A stretch of 64,000 nucleotides of DNA from Tenacibaculum caenipelagi (lineage in GTDB: Bacteria; Bacteroidota; Bacteroidia; Flavobacteriales; Flavobacteriaceae): the NCBI RefSeq assembly GCF_004363005.1, contig NZ_SNYH01000003.1:186001-250000 (forward strand), given 5' to 3'. The notes below the pieces were generated by a model. That model saw only the letters and a list, made by a program, of their open reading frames with translations, was not told where the DNA came from and ran no database searches. The position numbers were made by a program, and so were the translations under genes. This document shows positions 36,744 to 45,962 of the stretch, one piece after another. Position 1 is the first letter of the stretch. Every line of letters begins with the position of its first letter.

Positions 36744-38096
36744 ATATTTTGAAATAATATTTTGTACTCTTTTATTCTCAAATACTGAAGGATACAATTC
36801 TTTAATAATCGTGTGATATTCAAAATCAATAGCTAGTGCATTTTTCAAATGTGTTAAGCTATATTCTTCTTTACCTAAAATCAGAAACAATCCGCAAAGT
36901 CTATATTCAATCTCTGCAAATTCTTTGTATATCTTTTTTGCTTGAATAAGTATTTTTAAAGCTTCGTTAAACTCTCCTAAAAACAATAAAATATCAGCCA
37001 ATGCTACATAGATTTCTATTTCCTTATCTCCTAATTTCAAACAAGTATAAAAAGCGCTTACTGCCTCTTCATAAAAATTAAGTTTTAAGTTGATATCTCC
37101 GTAGCGTCTCCAATACAATGCATTCCCTTCATCAATTTGAATTGCTTTGTTAATATAAAACAAAGCTTTTTGATAATTCTCTTGATTGTAACAGGCGTTC
37201 GTTAATAAAATCCAACCTCTATCTAAAAGCGGATCTTCATGAACTGCTTTCTTATAAAAATTAATTGCTGTATGAAGATTGTCTAACTTTTCGTAACATT
37301 CTCCAATCCTCACATAAGCATACGCCGTAGGATCGTCTAACTCTAAAGTAACTAAGTAATTCTCTATAGCTTCTTCATAACGTTTTAGTTCTTCTAAGAC
37401 TTTTGCCTTTTCTAAATACCCACCAATAAAACTATCGTCAATTAACACAGCATAATCAAAAGCAGTAAGAGATTCTTTAAACATTCCTAACTCGAAATAT
37501 TGTTTCCCTAACTGATGCCATGCAACTTCGCAATATGGATTTTTATCTAAGTAAGCATTTAAAAATTGAATTGCTTCTTCATGGTTTTCTTCCATATCAA
37601 AGCAATAAACAATATTGTATAGAGAAGAATAATCTTCGTAATCTACCTCAATACATTTAGCAAAGTTTAATCGTGCATTCTCAAAATCATCTAAATACAA
37701 GTACTCCATTCCAATCATTGACCATATATCAGAAGGATCTTCGATATACTGTAATGATTCTTTTAAGATTGAAATAGCTTCGGTATGTTTTTTCTTTTTA
37801 GATAAAATAATGGCTTTTTGTATAAACACTTCATCGTTATGAGGCTCAACAGCTTCTATGTTCGATAGCATTTTAATCGCTTCATGCAATTCATCTTCAA
37901 AAATTAAGATTTCTACTTTCATTAATTTTAGTTGAATTGATGAGGGATGTTGCTCTAAACCTAACTGAACAGCTTTTTTAGCTAAAGAGTGTTTACCTAT
38001 ATTTAAATAATGTTCTATGATTGTTTCAAACTCAACGGCGTCAAAAAAATATACTTCATTGGTTTTCAACATCGATTCAAATTTTGACAGTGACAT
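36726..38096 (-). CDS. Tetratricopeptide repeat protein
   Basis: The 456-residue protein consists of about twelve TPR units from residue 20 to the end. Clear copies are PHNDEVFIQKAIILSKKKKH, DPSDIWSMIGMEYLYLDDFE, CEVAWHQLGKQYFELGMFKE and DEGNALYWRRYGDINLKLNF, each with the W/L..G.....Y...A..A pattern. There is no signal peptide, so it should act in the cytoplasm as a scaffold. Acidic composition and genome context give no partner. Confidence 0.88.
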   Translation of the reverse strand: MSLSKFESMLKTNEVYFFDAVEFETIIEHYLNIGKHSLAKKAVQLGLEQHPSSIQLKLMKVEILIFEDELHEAIKMLSNIEAVEPHNDEVFIQKAIILSKKKKHTEAISILKESLQYIEDPSDIWSMIGMEYLYLDDFENARLNFAKCIEVDYEDYSSLYNIVYCFDMEENHEEAIQFLNAYLDKNPYCEVAWHQLGKQYFELGMFKESLTAFDYAVLIDDSFIGGYLEKAKVLEELKRYEEAIENYLVTLELDDPTAYAYVRIGECYEKLDNLHTAINFYKKAVHEDPLLDRGWILLTNACYNQENYQKALFYINKAIQIDEGNALYWRRYGDINLKLNFYEEAVSAFYTCLKLGDKEIEIYVALADILLFLGEFNEALKILIQAKKIYKEFAEIEYRLCGLFLILGKEEYSLTHLKNALAIDFEYHTIIKELYPSVFENKRVQNIISKYKKAIQ

Positions 38097-38307
38097 AGGC
38101 TAACAGATTTGAATTTACATAAAGTTACAACAAGAACAGTGCCTATTTACCTTTTGCTATAATTGTTTTCAACAATTTAATTAACAATATAAACTATGCT
38201 AGCATATTTATTTTTAGCATTTAAAAGAAACGATAGATAATTTTTCTATATTTGAAAGAACTAAAAAATTCAATTGAATTTAACATCTAATTTTCAAACA
38301 AAATATC

Positions 38308-38649
38308 ATGAGTAAATTTGACGAAAAAGTAGCCCTTTACAAAAAATTTATGGACGATAGAGATATTCGTTCAAATACTGAATTATTAACGGCTGTAACC
38401 AAAGGTTTAGGTCCTTCTATTTATAAAAATGATGCTGAAACTGTATCTGGCAGCGATGCTAAAGAATTAGAAACAGTAAAGAAAAACTTTTTAATAAAAA
38501 AATTAGGATTAGCTGATAGCCCTGCTTTAGATAAAGCCATTGAAGAAGTTATGGAAAGAATTGGAAAATCTGAAAGAAATAAGTACCGTGCAGTTGTATA
38601 CTTCATGTTAGTTAAGAAATTTAACAAAGAATCTGTATACGGAATGTAA
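38308..38649 (+). CDS. DUF2853 protein
   Basis: The 113-residue protein (MSKFDEKVALYKKFMDDRDI) belongs to DUF2853: KGLGPSIYKNDAETVSGSDA, ELETVKKNFLIKKLGL, VMERIGKSERNKYRAVVYFM. All members known to me are small, cytosolic and of unknown function. A perfect -7 box (TATATTTG, 38247-38254) lies 54 bp upstream and a clear terminator follows at 38673, so it is a monocistronic gene. Confidence 0.88.
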   Translation: MSKFDEKVALYKKFMDDRDIRSNTELLTAVTKGLGPSIYKNDAETVSGSDAKELETVKKNFLIKKLGLADSPALDKAIEEVMERIGKSERNKYRAVVYFMLVKKFNKESVYGM

Positions 38650-38672
38650 GAACGTATATCTTTATAAAAATT

Positions 38673-38709
38673 AAATCCTGTATTTACATTTGAATACAGG
38701 ATTTTTTTA
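38673..38709 (+). terminator. Terminator of the DUF2853 gene
   Basis: AAATCCTGTATT (38673-38684) and AATACAGGATTT (38692-38703) form a perfect stem, followed by a run of T. It precedes the serine deaminase gene. Confidence 0.85.
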
Positions 38710-38738
38710 TTTTAGCCATCAACAAACAACGTATATAT

Positions 38739-40163
38739 ATGTCGCAATTCATTAGTGTTTTTGATATGCTTAAAATTGGAGTGGGACCTTCTAGTTCTCA
38801 CACTTTAGGCCCATGGAGAGCTGCTCAACAATGGATACAAAAATTAAAAGACACCAATGAGTTTCTTTTAATAGAAGAAATAAAAGTTGACCTGTATGGT
38901 TCTCTTTCTTTAACAGGAAAAGGACATGCGACAGATTTAGCTGTTTTATTAGGATTAAGTGGTGCTGACCCAGAGTATGTTCCTATTGAAAGTATCGACG
39001 TAATTATTAGTGATATTCAAAATAAAGAACAACTATTTTTCAACAATGAAAAAAATATTCCATTCTTTAAAGACTCAGTAAAATTTAACAGAGAGTTTCT
39101 TCCTTTTCATGCTAACGGAATGACTTTTAGAGGCTATGCTCAAGGTGTAGAGATTTCTACAGAAACCTACTACTCTATCGGTGGTGGTTTTATTATTCAA
39201 GAGGATGACAATCTTGCTGAAGATATTGAAATTAACAAACAAAACTTTCCTTTTCCTATAAACAGGGCTACAGAACTAGAAGCTTATTGTGAAAAAAAAG
39301 GATTAAACATTTCTGATATTGTATACCAAAATGAATTAGTTATCAATTCTGCTGAAGATATTGATAAAGAATTGCATCGTATATGGAACACTATGTTAGA
39401 ATGCATGTATATTGGCTGTCATACACAAGGTATATTACCTGGAGGATTAAACGTAAAACGACGTGCTTTTGAAACACATACAAAACTGATAAAAGATGCT
39501 GAATATACCAATCAAGAAGAATGGATTACTGCAATTAGAAGTACAGAAGTTAAATTCCGAGAAATTTTAAAATGGGTAAGTTGTTTGGCCCTATCGGTAA
39601 ATGAAGTAAATGCTGCATTAGGTAGAGTAGTTACCGCTCCAACTAATGGAAGCGCAGGAGTTATTCCTGCTGTTTTAATGTACTACCTTGTTATTGAAAA
39701 CCATGAAGCAGGTTTTGAGGAAGTAAAAAAATTCTTACTTGTTGCTGGAGAAATTGGTAGTATTTTCAAGAAAAACGCCACTATTTCTGCTGCTATGGGT
39801 GGTTGTCAAGCAGAAATAGGGGTTTCATCTGCTATGGCTGCTGCTGCATTGACTGAATTATTAGGAGGTACTCCTTCTCAATGTTTGGTCGCTGCTGAAA
39901 TTGCTATGGAACATCATCTAGGATTGACTTGTGACCCTATTGGTGGTTTGGTACAAATTCCTTGTATTGAACGAAACGCCATGGGTGCCATCAAAGCAAT
40001 TAATGCTGCCGAATTGGCCTTAGAAACAAATCCAAAAGAATCTAAAGTTCCGTTAGATAAAGTAATTGACACCATGTGGGAAACAGCTAAAGACATGAAC
40101 CGAAACTATAAAGAAACTTCTGAAGGTGGTTTGGCTATTACAGTACGTTTAGCTGATTGTTAG
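38739..40163 (+). CDS. sdaA: L-serine ammonia-lyase, iron-sulphur type
   Basis: The 474-residue protein is a one-chain L-serine dehydratase with beta and alpha parts fused: SVFDMLKIGVGPSSSHTLGP and GKGHATDLAVLLGLSG in the N-terminal half, APTNGSAGVIPAVLMYYLV, MGGCQAEIGVSSAMAAAALT and LGLTCDPIGGLVQIPCIERN in the C-terminal half. The cysteines in GGCQAE, LTCDP and PCIER hold the 4Fe-4S cluster. It deaminates serine to pyruvate. Confidence 0.94.
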   Translation: MSQFISVFDMLKIGVGPSSSHTLGPWRAAQQWIQKLKDTNEFLLIEEIKVDLYGSLSLTGKGHATDLAVLLGLSGADPEYVPIESIDVIISDIQNKEQLFFNNEKNIPFFKDSVKFNREFLPFHANGMTFRGYAQGVEISTETYYSIGGGFIIQEDDNLAEDIEINKQNFPFPINRATELEAYCEKKGLNISDIVYQNELVINSAEDIDKELHRIWNTMLECMYIGCHTQGILPGGLNVKRRAFETHTKLIKDAEYTNQEEWITAIRSTEVKFREILKWVSCLALSVNEVNAALGRVVTAPTNGSAGVIPAVLMYYLVIENHEAGFEEVKKFLLVAGEIGSIFKKNATISAAMGGCQAEIGVSSAMAAAALTELLGGTPSQCLVAAEIAMEHHLGLTCDPIGGLVQIPCIERNAMGAIKAINAAELALETNPKESKVPLDKVIDTMWETAKDMNRNYKETSEGGLAITVRLADC

Positions 40164-40166
40164 TTT

Positions 40167-40805
40167 TTATTTTATTTCGACTGGCTTTCCTAAAAATTTA
40201 GGTTTTATATTAAAGAGAATATCAACAAATACTTTTACTCTCGCAAGGTATTCTCTTAGTTGAACTTTTATCGCTTTTTTACCAGAAACTCCTTTCGCGT
40301 TAAAACCTATGGCTTTAATGTAATAGTGATTAGCTAAATACAATGCTCTTTCATTATGAAATTGTTGAGAAATAATGGTTACAGAAGTTTGTCCGAAAAT
40401 TTCTTTAACTCTTACAACTGAATCCAATGTTCTAAAACCAGCATAATCTAAAAAGATTTTGTCTTCAGGAACTCCAGCCGTAATTAAATCTTTTTTAAAA
40501 TCGGTAGGTTCATCATAACCTTTTGAGCCATTGTCACCACTTACTACGATAAAATCAATCCTTTTGGCTTTATACAATTCTACTGCTGCATCTAACCTAA
40601 ATTGATAGTATAAGTTTACCCTTCCGTCAGAAAGATATTTAACTGTTCCTAATAACAATCCTACTTTATTCTTAGGGATATTTTCTATATTATAAAACAA
40701 CTTTCCTTCTGCATTATTAATTATTACTTTGTTAGAAACATAAATAGAAGTAATAATTAGCAAACAACTTATAAGAAAAAGAACAGCAACTTTTTTTCTC
40801 TTCAT
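40167..40805 (-). CDS. SanA/YdcF-like DUF218 protein
   Basis: The 212-residue protein has an N-terminal membrane helix (VAVLFLISCLLIITSIYVSN) and a DUF218 domain: VGLLLGTVKYLSDGRVNLYY, DFIVVSGDNGSKGYDEPTDF, LDYAGFRTLDSVVRVKEIFG and IISQQFHNERALYLANHYYI. In E. coli SanA is involved in envelope barrier function (vancomycin exclusion at high temperature). Its stop lies one base from the sdaA stop region on the other strand; YaaA is upstream in the same transcript. Confidence 0.88.
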   Translation of the reverse strand: MKRKKVAVLFLISCLLIITSIYVSNKVIINNAEGKLFYNIENIPKNKVGLLLGTVKYLSDGRVNLYYQFRLDAAVELYKAKRIDFIVVSGDNGSKGYDEPTDFKKDLITAGVPEDKIFLDYAGFRTLDSVVRVKEIFGQTSVTIISQQFHNERALYLANHYYIKAIGFNAKGVSGKKAIKVQLREYLARVKVFVDILFNIKPKFLGKPVEIK

Positions 40806-41564
40806 TTATCTTGTAAATACTAACTCTGTTTCAGTAGACATTTCTTCAGAAAAACCGTAACCTTCCATATTAAAACCTTTTAACTCTTCTAAAGTCTCAA
40901 TATTATGATCAATAATATAACGCACCATTAATCCACGTGCCTTTTTAGCAAAAGTCATAATAGTTTTGTACTGTCCGTTTTTAAAATCTTTAAAAACCGG
41001 AGTTATCATAGGTACTTTCAAGGCTTTTTTAGGAAGCGCTTTAAAATATTCTGAACTTGCTAAGTTGATTAACAATTCATTATCAGCTAATTCTTCATTC
41101 AACGACTCGGCTAACGTTGTATCCCAAAACTTATATAAATTTTCTTTTCTTCCTACCTTTAATCTAGTTCCCATTTCTAAACGATATGGCTGAATCAAAT
41201 CTAACGGTTTTAATAACCCGTATAAACCAGATAAAATTCTCAGTTTTTCTTGTAAAGCAGGAATTTTATCCTCAGAAAGAGACGTTACGTCAATTCCTCT
41301 GTACACTTCTCCTGTAAAAGCAAATACCGCTTGTTTTGCGTTATCTAATGTAAAAGAAGGTTGCCACTCTTGATTCCTATCGTAATTTAAACTTGCTAAA
41401 TCATCAGAAATCTTCATCAACTCCCCTATTTTTTTTCTAGAAAGCGTTTTTAACTTCTTATTCAACTTTTCTGATTGTTCTAAAAATCTTGGTTGTGTAT
41501 ATGCATCTGTCGTTGCTTTATTATCAAAGTCTAACGATTTGGCAGGTGAAATAATAATCTTCAT
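40806..41564 (-). CDS. yaaA: Peroxide stress protein YaaA
   Basis: The 252-residue protein fits the UPF0246/YaaA family from end to end: MKIIISPAKSLDFDNKATTD, AVFAFTGEVYRGIDV, LRILSGLYGLLKPLDLIQPY, RLEMGTRL, LINLASSEYFKAL and FAKKARGLMVRYIIDH. In E. coli YaaA lowers free iron under peroxide stress and binds DNA. The stop directly abuts the SanA-like start. Confidence 0.93.
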   Translation of the reverse strand: MKIIISPAKSLDFDNKATTDAYTQPRFLEQSEKLNKKLKTLSRKKIGELMKISDDLASLNYDRNQEWQPSFTLDNAKQAVFAFTGEVYRGIDVTSLSEDKIPALQEKLRILSGLYGLLKPLDLIQPYRLEMGTRLKVGRKENLYKFWDTTLAESLNEELADNELLINLASSEYFKALPKKALKVPMITPVFKDFKNGQYKTIMTFAKKARGLMVRYIIDHNIETLEELKGFNMEGYGFSEEMSTETELVFTR

Positions 41565-41658
41565 TCAATAAATATTTATGGTAAAAATAAGAAGCTATTT
41601 TAAAATCATCAATTACTTTGAGTAATTAATCTTGATTATGGTATTGATAAACTTAATA

Positions 41659-42441
41659 CTATATTTTTAATCCGTCGTAAGCTAAAAAAACATTTTTAGG
41701 CAGCTCTTTTTCCACCTCATCATGCAACCCTAACAATTCGCTTATGTGTGTTAAGTAAGCTTTTTTAGGCTGAATATCTTTAATAAAACTCAACGCTTCT
41801 TCTAAGTTGAAATGTGTGCTATGCGGCTCTTTTCGCAACCCCGTTACAATTAAAACATCTAAGTTTTTCAGTTTTTCTTTTTCTTCGTTTGAAATGGTTT
41901 TAATGTCAGTTACATAAGCAATGTCGTTAAATCGATATCCTAAGATTGGCAAATTGCCATGCATTACTTCAATTGGTGTAACCTCTACTCCATTTAAATC
42001 AAAATTATTTTGATGAGAAATAATTGTTGGTGCTACATTGGGTGCACTTGGGTATCTATTTTCTGTTGCAAAAATATAATCGTACCGTTTTTTTAAAACA
42101 TTCAATACTCTTTCTGTCAAATAAATTGGCACTGATCCCATTTGAAAACAATACGGACGAATTTCATCTAAACCCGCAATATGATCGGCATGTTCGTGTG
42201 TGAATAATATTCCGTTAATTGATGCTACTTCTTCACGCATCATTTGCTGTCGAAAATCAGGACCACAATCAATTACATAATTAGTATCATTCCAAGAAAT
42301 TAAAATGGAAGAACGTAATCGTTTGTCTTTGGGGTTTTTAGATAAAGCTACTGGGTGTTTGCTTGCAATCATTGGAACACCTGTCGAGGTTCCAGTTCCT
42401 AAAAAGGTTACTTTTAATTGTTTTTTTTTCTTCATTTTCAC
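41659..42441 (-). CDS. MBL-fold metallohydrolase, PhnP-like
   Basis: The 260-residue protein starts with a basic segment and VTFLGTGTSTGVPMIASKHP, followed by the zinc motif LFTHEHADHIAGLDEIRPYC (HxHxDH), later VMHGNLPILGYRF and AYVTDIKTIS, and YLTHISELLGLHDEVE. This is the lineage of PhnP and RNase Z-like phosphodiesterases; a cyclic nucleotide-phosphodiester substrate is likely but not proven. The final motif is YDGLKI. Confidence 0.88.
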   Translation of the reverse strand: MKMKKKKQLKVTFLGTGTSTGVPMIASKHPVALSKNPKDKRLRSSILISWNDTNYVIDCGPDFRQQMMREEVASINGILFTHEHADHIAGLDEIRPYCFQMGSVPIYLTERVLNVLKKRYDYIFATENRYPSAPNVAPTIISHQNNFDLNGVEVTPIEVMHGNLPILGYRFNDIAYVTDIKTISNEEKEKLKNLDVLIVTGLRKEPHSTHFNLEEALSFIKDIQPKKAYLTHISELLGLHDEVEKELPKNVFLAYDGLKI

Positions 42442-42460
42442 TACAAAAATACAACAAAAA

Positions 42461-42492
42461 TTGTCTGGTGGCTCCTATTTTCAGTACATTTG
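42461..42492 (+). promoter_or_regulatory. Promoter of the 42517 gene
   Basis: TTG (42461-42463), a 21-bp spacer and TACATTTG (42485-42492), a perfect TAnnTTTG box that is also part of the palindrome GTACATTTGTAC. The start codon is 25 bp downstream. Confidence 0.55.
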
Positions 42493-42516
42493 TACTACGT
42501 AACAAAAAATAACAAA

Positions 42517-43959
42517 ATGGCAATTACGTTAAAAGGAGATCAAAAAATAAACACAGTACCTACAACCAAAACTAAAGCGTTAAAAATAAACTTAAATGCC
42601 CATATATACGGGACGTTTGCCGAAATTGGAGCTGGACAAGAAACTGTTCGTAATTTTTTTAGAGCTGGTGGAGCATCTGGTACTATTGCAAAAGCAATGA
42701 GTGCATATGACAAAGATTTTTCTGATGCCATTTATGGAATTGAGAAAGACAATCGCTATGTTACAGAGCCTCGATTAAAGAAAATGTTGAAACATGAAAT
42801 GGACTTAATCGAAGAGCGTTTAGATCGTCAAAAACATCCTGATAAATTATTTTTTAGTTATGCTAATACCGTGGCCACTATTAACTTTACCAAAAAGTTC
42901 AAAGGTCATGGTTGGGTTGGAATTCGTTTTCAATTAGACCCATTAGAAGATTATAACGAAATTGTTTTACATCTTCGTTTTAAAGAAACTGATGCTCGTC
43001 AACAACAAGAAACTCTAGGTATTTTAGGGGTTAATTTGATATATGGTGCTTATTATTTAAATGATAACCCTAAAGAATTGCTTAAATCTTTTTACGATAA
43101 TATAGATAAAGATCGTTTAGAGATAGATATGATTAACTTCTCTGGTCCTCGTTTTATGTATGTTGATAACCGTTTAATGAGTTTACAACTGGTAAAAAAC
43201 GGTATGACCAATGCTGTAATGTTTGGTCCAGATGGAAACAATATGTTACCAGCACAAGTACTGTACAAAAAAAATATTTTAGCGCTTCGTGGTAGTTACA
43301 GACCTGTAACAAAAGTAAACATGGATATGTTTGAGCGTTCAAAACAATTATTTTTTAGCGAAAACAAAGTAGATCCTGATAAGACCAAAATTCTTTTTGA
43401 AATTACTCTAAGCAACCTTCGAGCTGAAGGAGAAATTAATGAACGTGATTTCTTAGACAGAGCTGAACTCTTATGTTCTTTAGGGTTAAATGTAATGATT
43501 ACCAATTACCAAGAGTATTTTAAATTAGTAGAATACTTTAGTGAGTTTACTAAAGAAAGAATGGGGCTGGCTATGGGAGTATATAATCTTATTCAAATAT
43601 TTGACGAAAAATATTACCGTGACTTAAGTGGTGGTATTTTAGAAGCCTTTGGTAAATTATTTTATAGAGACTTAAAAGTGTACATGTATCCATACAAAGA
43701 TGAGGAAACAGGAGAGTTTATAACTAGTGAAAACTTGAAAGTACACCCAAGAATGAAAGAATTATACAAGTTCTTTAAAAACAACGGTAGACTTATCGAT
43801 ATTAAAGATTTTAATCATGATATTTTACATATTTTCTCTAGAAAAGTATTAAAAATGATTAAAAACGGTGAAGAAGGTTGGGAAAAAATGCTTCCTAAAG
43901 GAGTTTCTGAAATTATTAAAGAAAAACGTTTGTTTGGTTGTACAAAAAAACTGAAATAA
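42517..43959 (+). CDS. Conserved protein of unknown function, 480 residues
   Basis: The start is ATG 42517 (MAITLKGDQKINTVPTTKTK); an in-frame ATG 99 bases upstream would place the promoter inside the gene. The protein begins with AHIYGTFAEIGAGQETVRNF, FRAGGASGTIAKAMSAYDKD, continues with KLFFSYANTVATINFTKKFK and GWVGIRFQLDPLEDYNEIVL, and has MINFSGPRFMYVDNRLMS and NVMITNYQEYFKLVEYFSEF later. It has no signal peptide or membrane segment and should be cytosolic. I recognise it as a protein widely conserved in Flavobacteria, sometimes misnamed TonB-dependent receptor, but do not know its function. Confidence 0.8.
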   Translation: MAITLKGDQKINTVPTTKTKALKINLNAHIYGTFAEIGAGQETVRNFFRAGGASGTIAKAMSAYDKDFSDAIYGIEKDNRYVTEPRLKKMLKHEMDLIEERLDRQKHPDKLFFSYANTVATINFTKKFKGHGWVGIRFQLDPLEDYNEIVLHLRFKETDARQQQETLGILGVNLIYGAYYLNDNPKELLKSFYDNIDKDRLEIDMINFSGPRFMYVDNRLMSLQLVKNGMTNAVMFGPDGNNMLPAQVLYKKNILALRGSYRPVTKVNMDMFERSKQLFFSENKVDPDKTKILFEITLSNLRAEGEINERDFLDRAELLCSLGLNVMITNYQEYFKLVEYFSEFTKERMGLAMGVYNLIQIFDEKYYRDLSGGILEAFGKLFYRDLKVYMYPYKDEETGEFITSENLKVHPRMKELYKFFKNNGRLIDIKDFNHDILHIFSRKVLKMIKNGEEGWEKMLPKGVSEIIKEKRLFGCTKKLK

Positions 43960-44024
43960 CATATTTTTTTCTCTTTTTAAACCTTTTACTATCTTTAAAG
44001 TCTAACAACTAAATAACTTTTTAG

Positions 44025-44570
44025 TTGACTGACGAAATTACACTTATAGATAAATTACAGCAACCTCAAACTAAAGAGGTAGCTTTTAAACATTTGGTAT
44101 CGCATTATAAAGAGCGATTGTATTGGCATATCAGAAAAATTGTGATTTCTCATGATGATGCAGATGATGTTTTACAAAATACTTTCATAAAAATCTTTAA
44201 GAGTATAGATCATTTTAAAGGAGATAGTAAACTATATTCATGGATGTATAGAATAGCTACAAATGAATCAATTACATTCATTAATAAAAGAGCTAAAGAA
44301 AGAAACATTGATATTTCTGATTATCAACAGGTGTTAATTTCAAACATCGATAGTGACGAATGGTTTTCTGGAGATGAAATTCAAGTGATTTTACAAAAAG
44401 CCATTGCTACTTTACCTCAAAAGCAACAGTTAGTATTTAATATGAAGTATTTTGATGAAATGAAATACGAAGCCATTTCAGAAATTCTTGGAACCTCAGT
44501 TGGAGCATTGAAAGCATCCTATCATATTGCTACTAAAAAAATTGAACAATTTATAAAAAACTATAATTAA
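44025..44570 (+). CDS. ECF sigma-70 factor
   Basis: The 181-residue protein starts at TTG 44025 (MTDEITLIDKLQQPQTKEVA). Region 2 is about residues 30-95 (KERLYWHIRKIVISHDDADD, VLQNTFIKIFKSIDHFKGDS, LYSWMYRIATNESITFINKR) and region 4 about 120-175 (LPQKQQLVFNMKYFDEMKYE, AISEILGTSVGALKASYHIA). It is followed by a membrane protein and a periplasmic protein that overlap or nearly touch, the usual sigma/anti-sigma/sensor order in Bacteroidetes. Confidence 0.93.
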   Translation: MTDEITLIDKLQQPQTKEVAFKHLVSHYKERLYWHIRKIVISHDDADDVLQNTFIKIFKSIDHFKGDSKLYSWMYRIATNESITFINKRAKERNIDISDYQQVLISNIDSDEWFSGDEIQVILQKAIATLPQKQQLVFNMKYFDEMKYEAISEILGTSVGALKASYHIATKKIEQFIKNYN

Positions 44571-44603
44571 ACCTTTTAGATAAAATAAAGTCTTATTAAA
44601 GTA

Positions 44604-45137
44604 ATGGATAAAAAGTTAAAACATACTATAGATTATTTAAACCAAAAGGTGGATAAAAAAACGGGGTTTTCGACCCCTGAAGATTATTTTGATAAAGTTC
44701 AGGAAGACATTTCTACCTCTTTATTCATTAATAATCTACCCAAAGAGAAACCATTTTCTACGCCTAATGATTATTTCTCTACTATTGAAATGAATATTTT
44801 TTCAAAATTAGAACTAGAAAAGAACAAGAAAGTAAAAATAATCTCATTCCGTAAAAGAATATTACAATATATTCCTGCAACAGCTGCTGCAACTATATTA
44901 CTTTTTATTGGAATTAACTACTTCAATACTCAAAAAATAACCTTTGAAGACATTACCATTAACGATATTGAGTCTTGGTATGAAAATGGCTATGGAAATA
45001 CTAATGTTGATGAATTAGCTACAGCTTTGAATACTTCTGATTTTGAAGATGACATATTATCAACTATAAGCGATGAAAGCTTAGAGGATTATTTATATAC
45101 AATTGATAACAATATATTAATAAATGAAAATGAATAG
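44604..45137 (+). CDS. Anti-sigma-like single-pass membrane protein
   Basis: A 177-residue protein. The N-terminal cytoplasmic part carries a motif twice: KKTGFSTPEDYFDKVQEDI and EKPFSTPNDYFSTIEMNIF, spaced about 32 residues. A membrane helix follows (YIPATAAATILLFIGINYF) and then an acidic periplasmic part (FEDITINDIESWYENGYG). Position right after the sigma factor and the layout indicate an anti-sigma factor, though the classical zinc motif is missing. The end overlaps the next gene by 14 bases. Confidence 0.75.
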   Translation: MDKKLKHTIDYLNQKVDKKTGFSTPEDYFDKVQEDISTSLFINNLPKEKPFSTPNDYFSTIEMNIFSKLELEKNKKVKIISFRKRILQYIPATAAATILLFIGINYFNTQKITFEDITINDIESWYENGYGNTNVDELATALNTSDFEDDILSTISDESLEDYLYTIDNNILINENE

Positions 45138-45600
45138 AATAAAAAGAAATATACTTTTAACCTTCTTTTTATGCTTAAGCACCTTTTTTGCTCAAGCACA
45201 GACAAGAAAAGGAGGTTCTGAAAAAATTAGAGCTTTTAAAATAGCTTTTTTAACTGAAAAGCTAAATTTAACAGAACAAGAAGCTGAAAAATTTTGGCCT
45301 TTATATAATGTGTATGATAAAAAAATGATGCGTTTACACAAAAAAGAGCGACATGGTATAAAGAAAAACATTATGGACAGTGGCGGCCTTGATAGTTTAT
45401 CAGAAAAAGAATCAAAAGAGATTTATAACAAGATTAGGTCAGTTACAAAACAGCAATACGAAACAAAAGATGATTTTTACTCTAAACTAACCAAGATTCT
45501 GTCTTATAAAAAAATTCTACGGCTTGAAATTGCGGAACACGAATTTAACCGCAAGCTTATAGGAAAACTCAAAGGCAGAAATAAAAAGTATCATAAGTAA
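45124..45600 (+). CDS. Periplasmic helical protein, sensor-like partner of the sigma factor
   Basis: A 158-residue precursor (MNRIKRNILLTFFLCLSTFF, with AQA cleavage; the first ATG 45124 adds MK). The mature part is helical and charged, with FLTEKLNLTEQEAEKFWPLY, NVYDKKMMRLHKKER and LSYKKILRLEIAEHEFNRKL. This LTEQEA..FWP.Y pattern is usual for proteins next to ECF sigma genes in Bacteroidetes and recalls Spy/CpxP-like stress sensors. It overlaps the anti-sigma gene, so they are co-translated. Confidence 0.75.
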   Translation: MKMNRIKRNILLTFFLCLSTFFAQAQTRKGGSEKIRAFKIAFLTEKLNLTEQEAEKFWPLYNVYDKKMMRLHKKERHGIKKNIMDSGGLDSLSEKESKEIYNKIRSVTKQQYETKDDFYSKLTKILSYKKILRLEIAEHEFNRKLIGKLKGRNKKYHK

Positions 45601-45630
45601 AAAAGGAAGCGATTATCGCTTCCTTTTTTA
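45600..45630. terminator. Bidirectional terminator after the sigma-factor unit
   Basis: AAAAGGAAGCGAT and ATCGCTTCCTTTT form an almost perfect stem with a single T at the centre, flanked by A and T runs, between convergent genes. Confidence 0.85.
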
Positions 45631-45825
45631 CTTATCTACTAATGCTAAACAAACATATAAATCTGGTTTGTTTGCTGTAAATTGTCTTAGCCAAATTGTT
45701 AGTTCGTCTATTTCATAGGGTAGTAACCTACTTAAAGCTTTTTCAAGCTCTCTACAAAACAAATCGGCGTTAAAACTAACTTTTTGAAGTACAGTTTTAG
45801 TGTACTCGTACATAGCTCTTGCCAT
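45628..45825 (-). CDS. Small conserved protein
   Basis: A 65-residue protein (MARAMYEYTKTVLQKVSFNA) with helices and a middle LLPYEIDELTIWLRQFTANK. Family unknown to me. Its stop region lies in the terminator at 45600. Single-gene unit with no partner in the same direction. Confidence 0.65.
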   Translation of the reverse strand: MARAMYEYTKTVLQKVSFNADLFCRELEKALSRLLPYEIDELTIWLRQFTANKPDLYVCLALVDK

Positions 45826-45905
45826 ATCTTTATTGGGGTTATCTGTTAATTATTACAGAACGTAATTTACAAAAATTTATTCCATCTTCTATGTTAAATT
45901 TTATC

Positions 45906-45943
45906 AAAAAAAAAATCGAGACTTTATTAAGCCTCGATTTTAA
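45906..45943 (-). terminator. Terminator of the 45963 gene
   Basis: AAAATCGAG and CTCGATTTT form a stem with a 12-base loop that can pair partly itself; on the minus strand the stem is followed by a run of nine T. Confidence 0.7.
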
Positions 45944-45962
45944 ACAGATTTTAAAAAACTGT

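Noticed and set aside
42418-42516. N-terminal extension of the 480-residue protein
   Set aside because: It would include the promoter and the complement of the metallo-hydrolase start; conservation starts at MAITLKGDQ.
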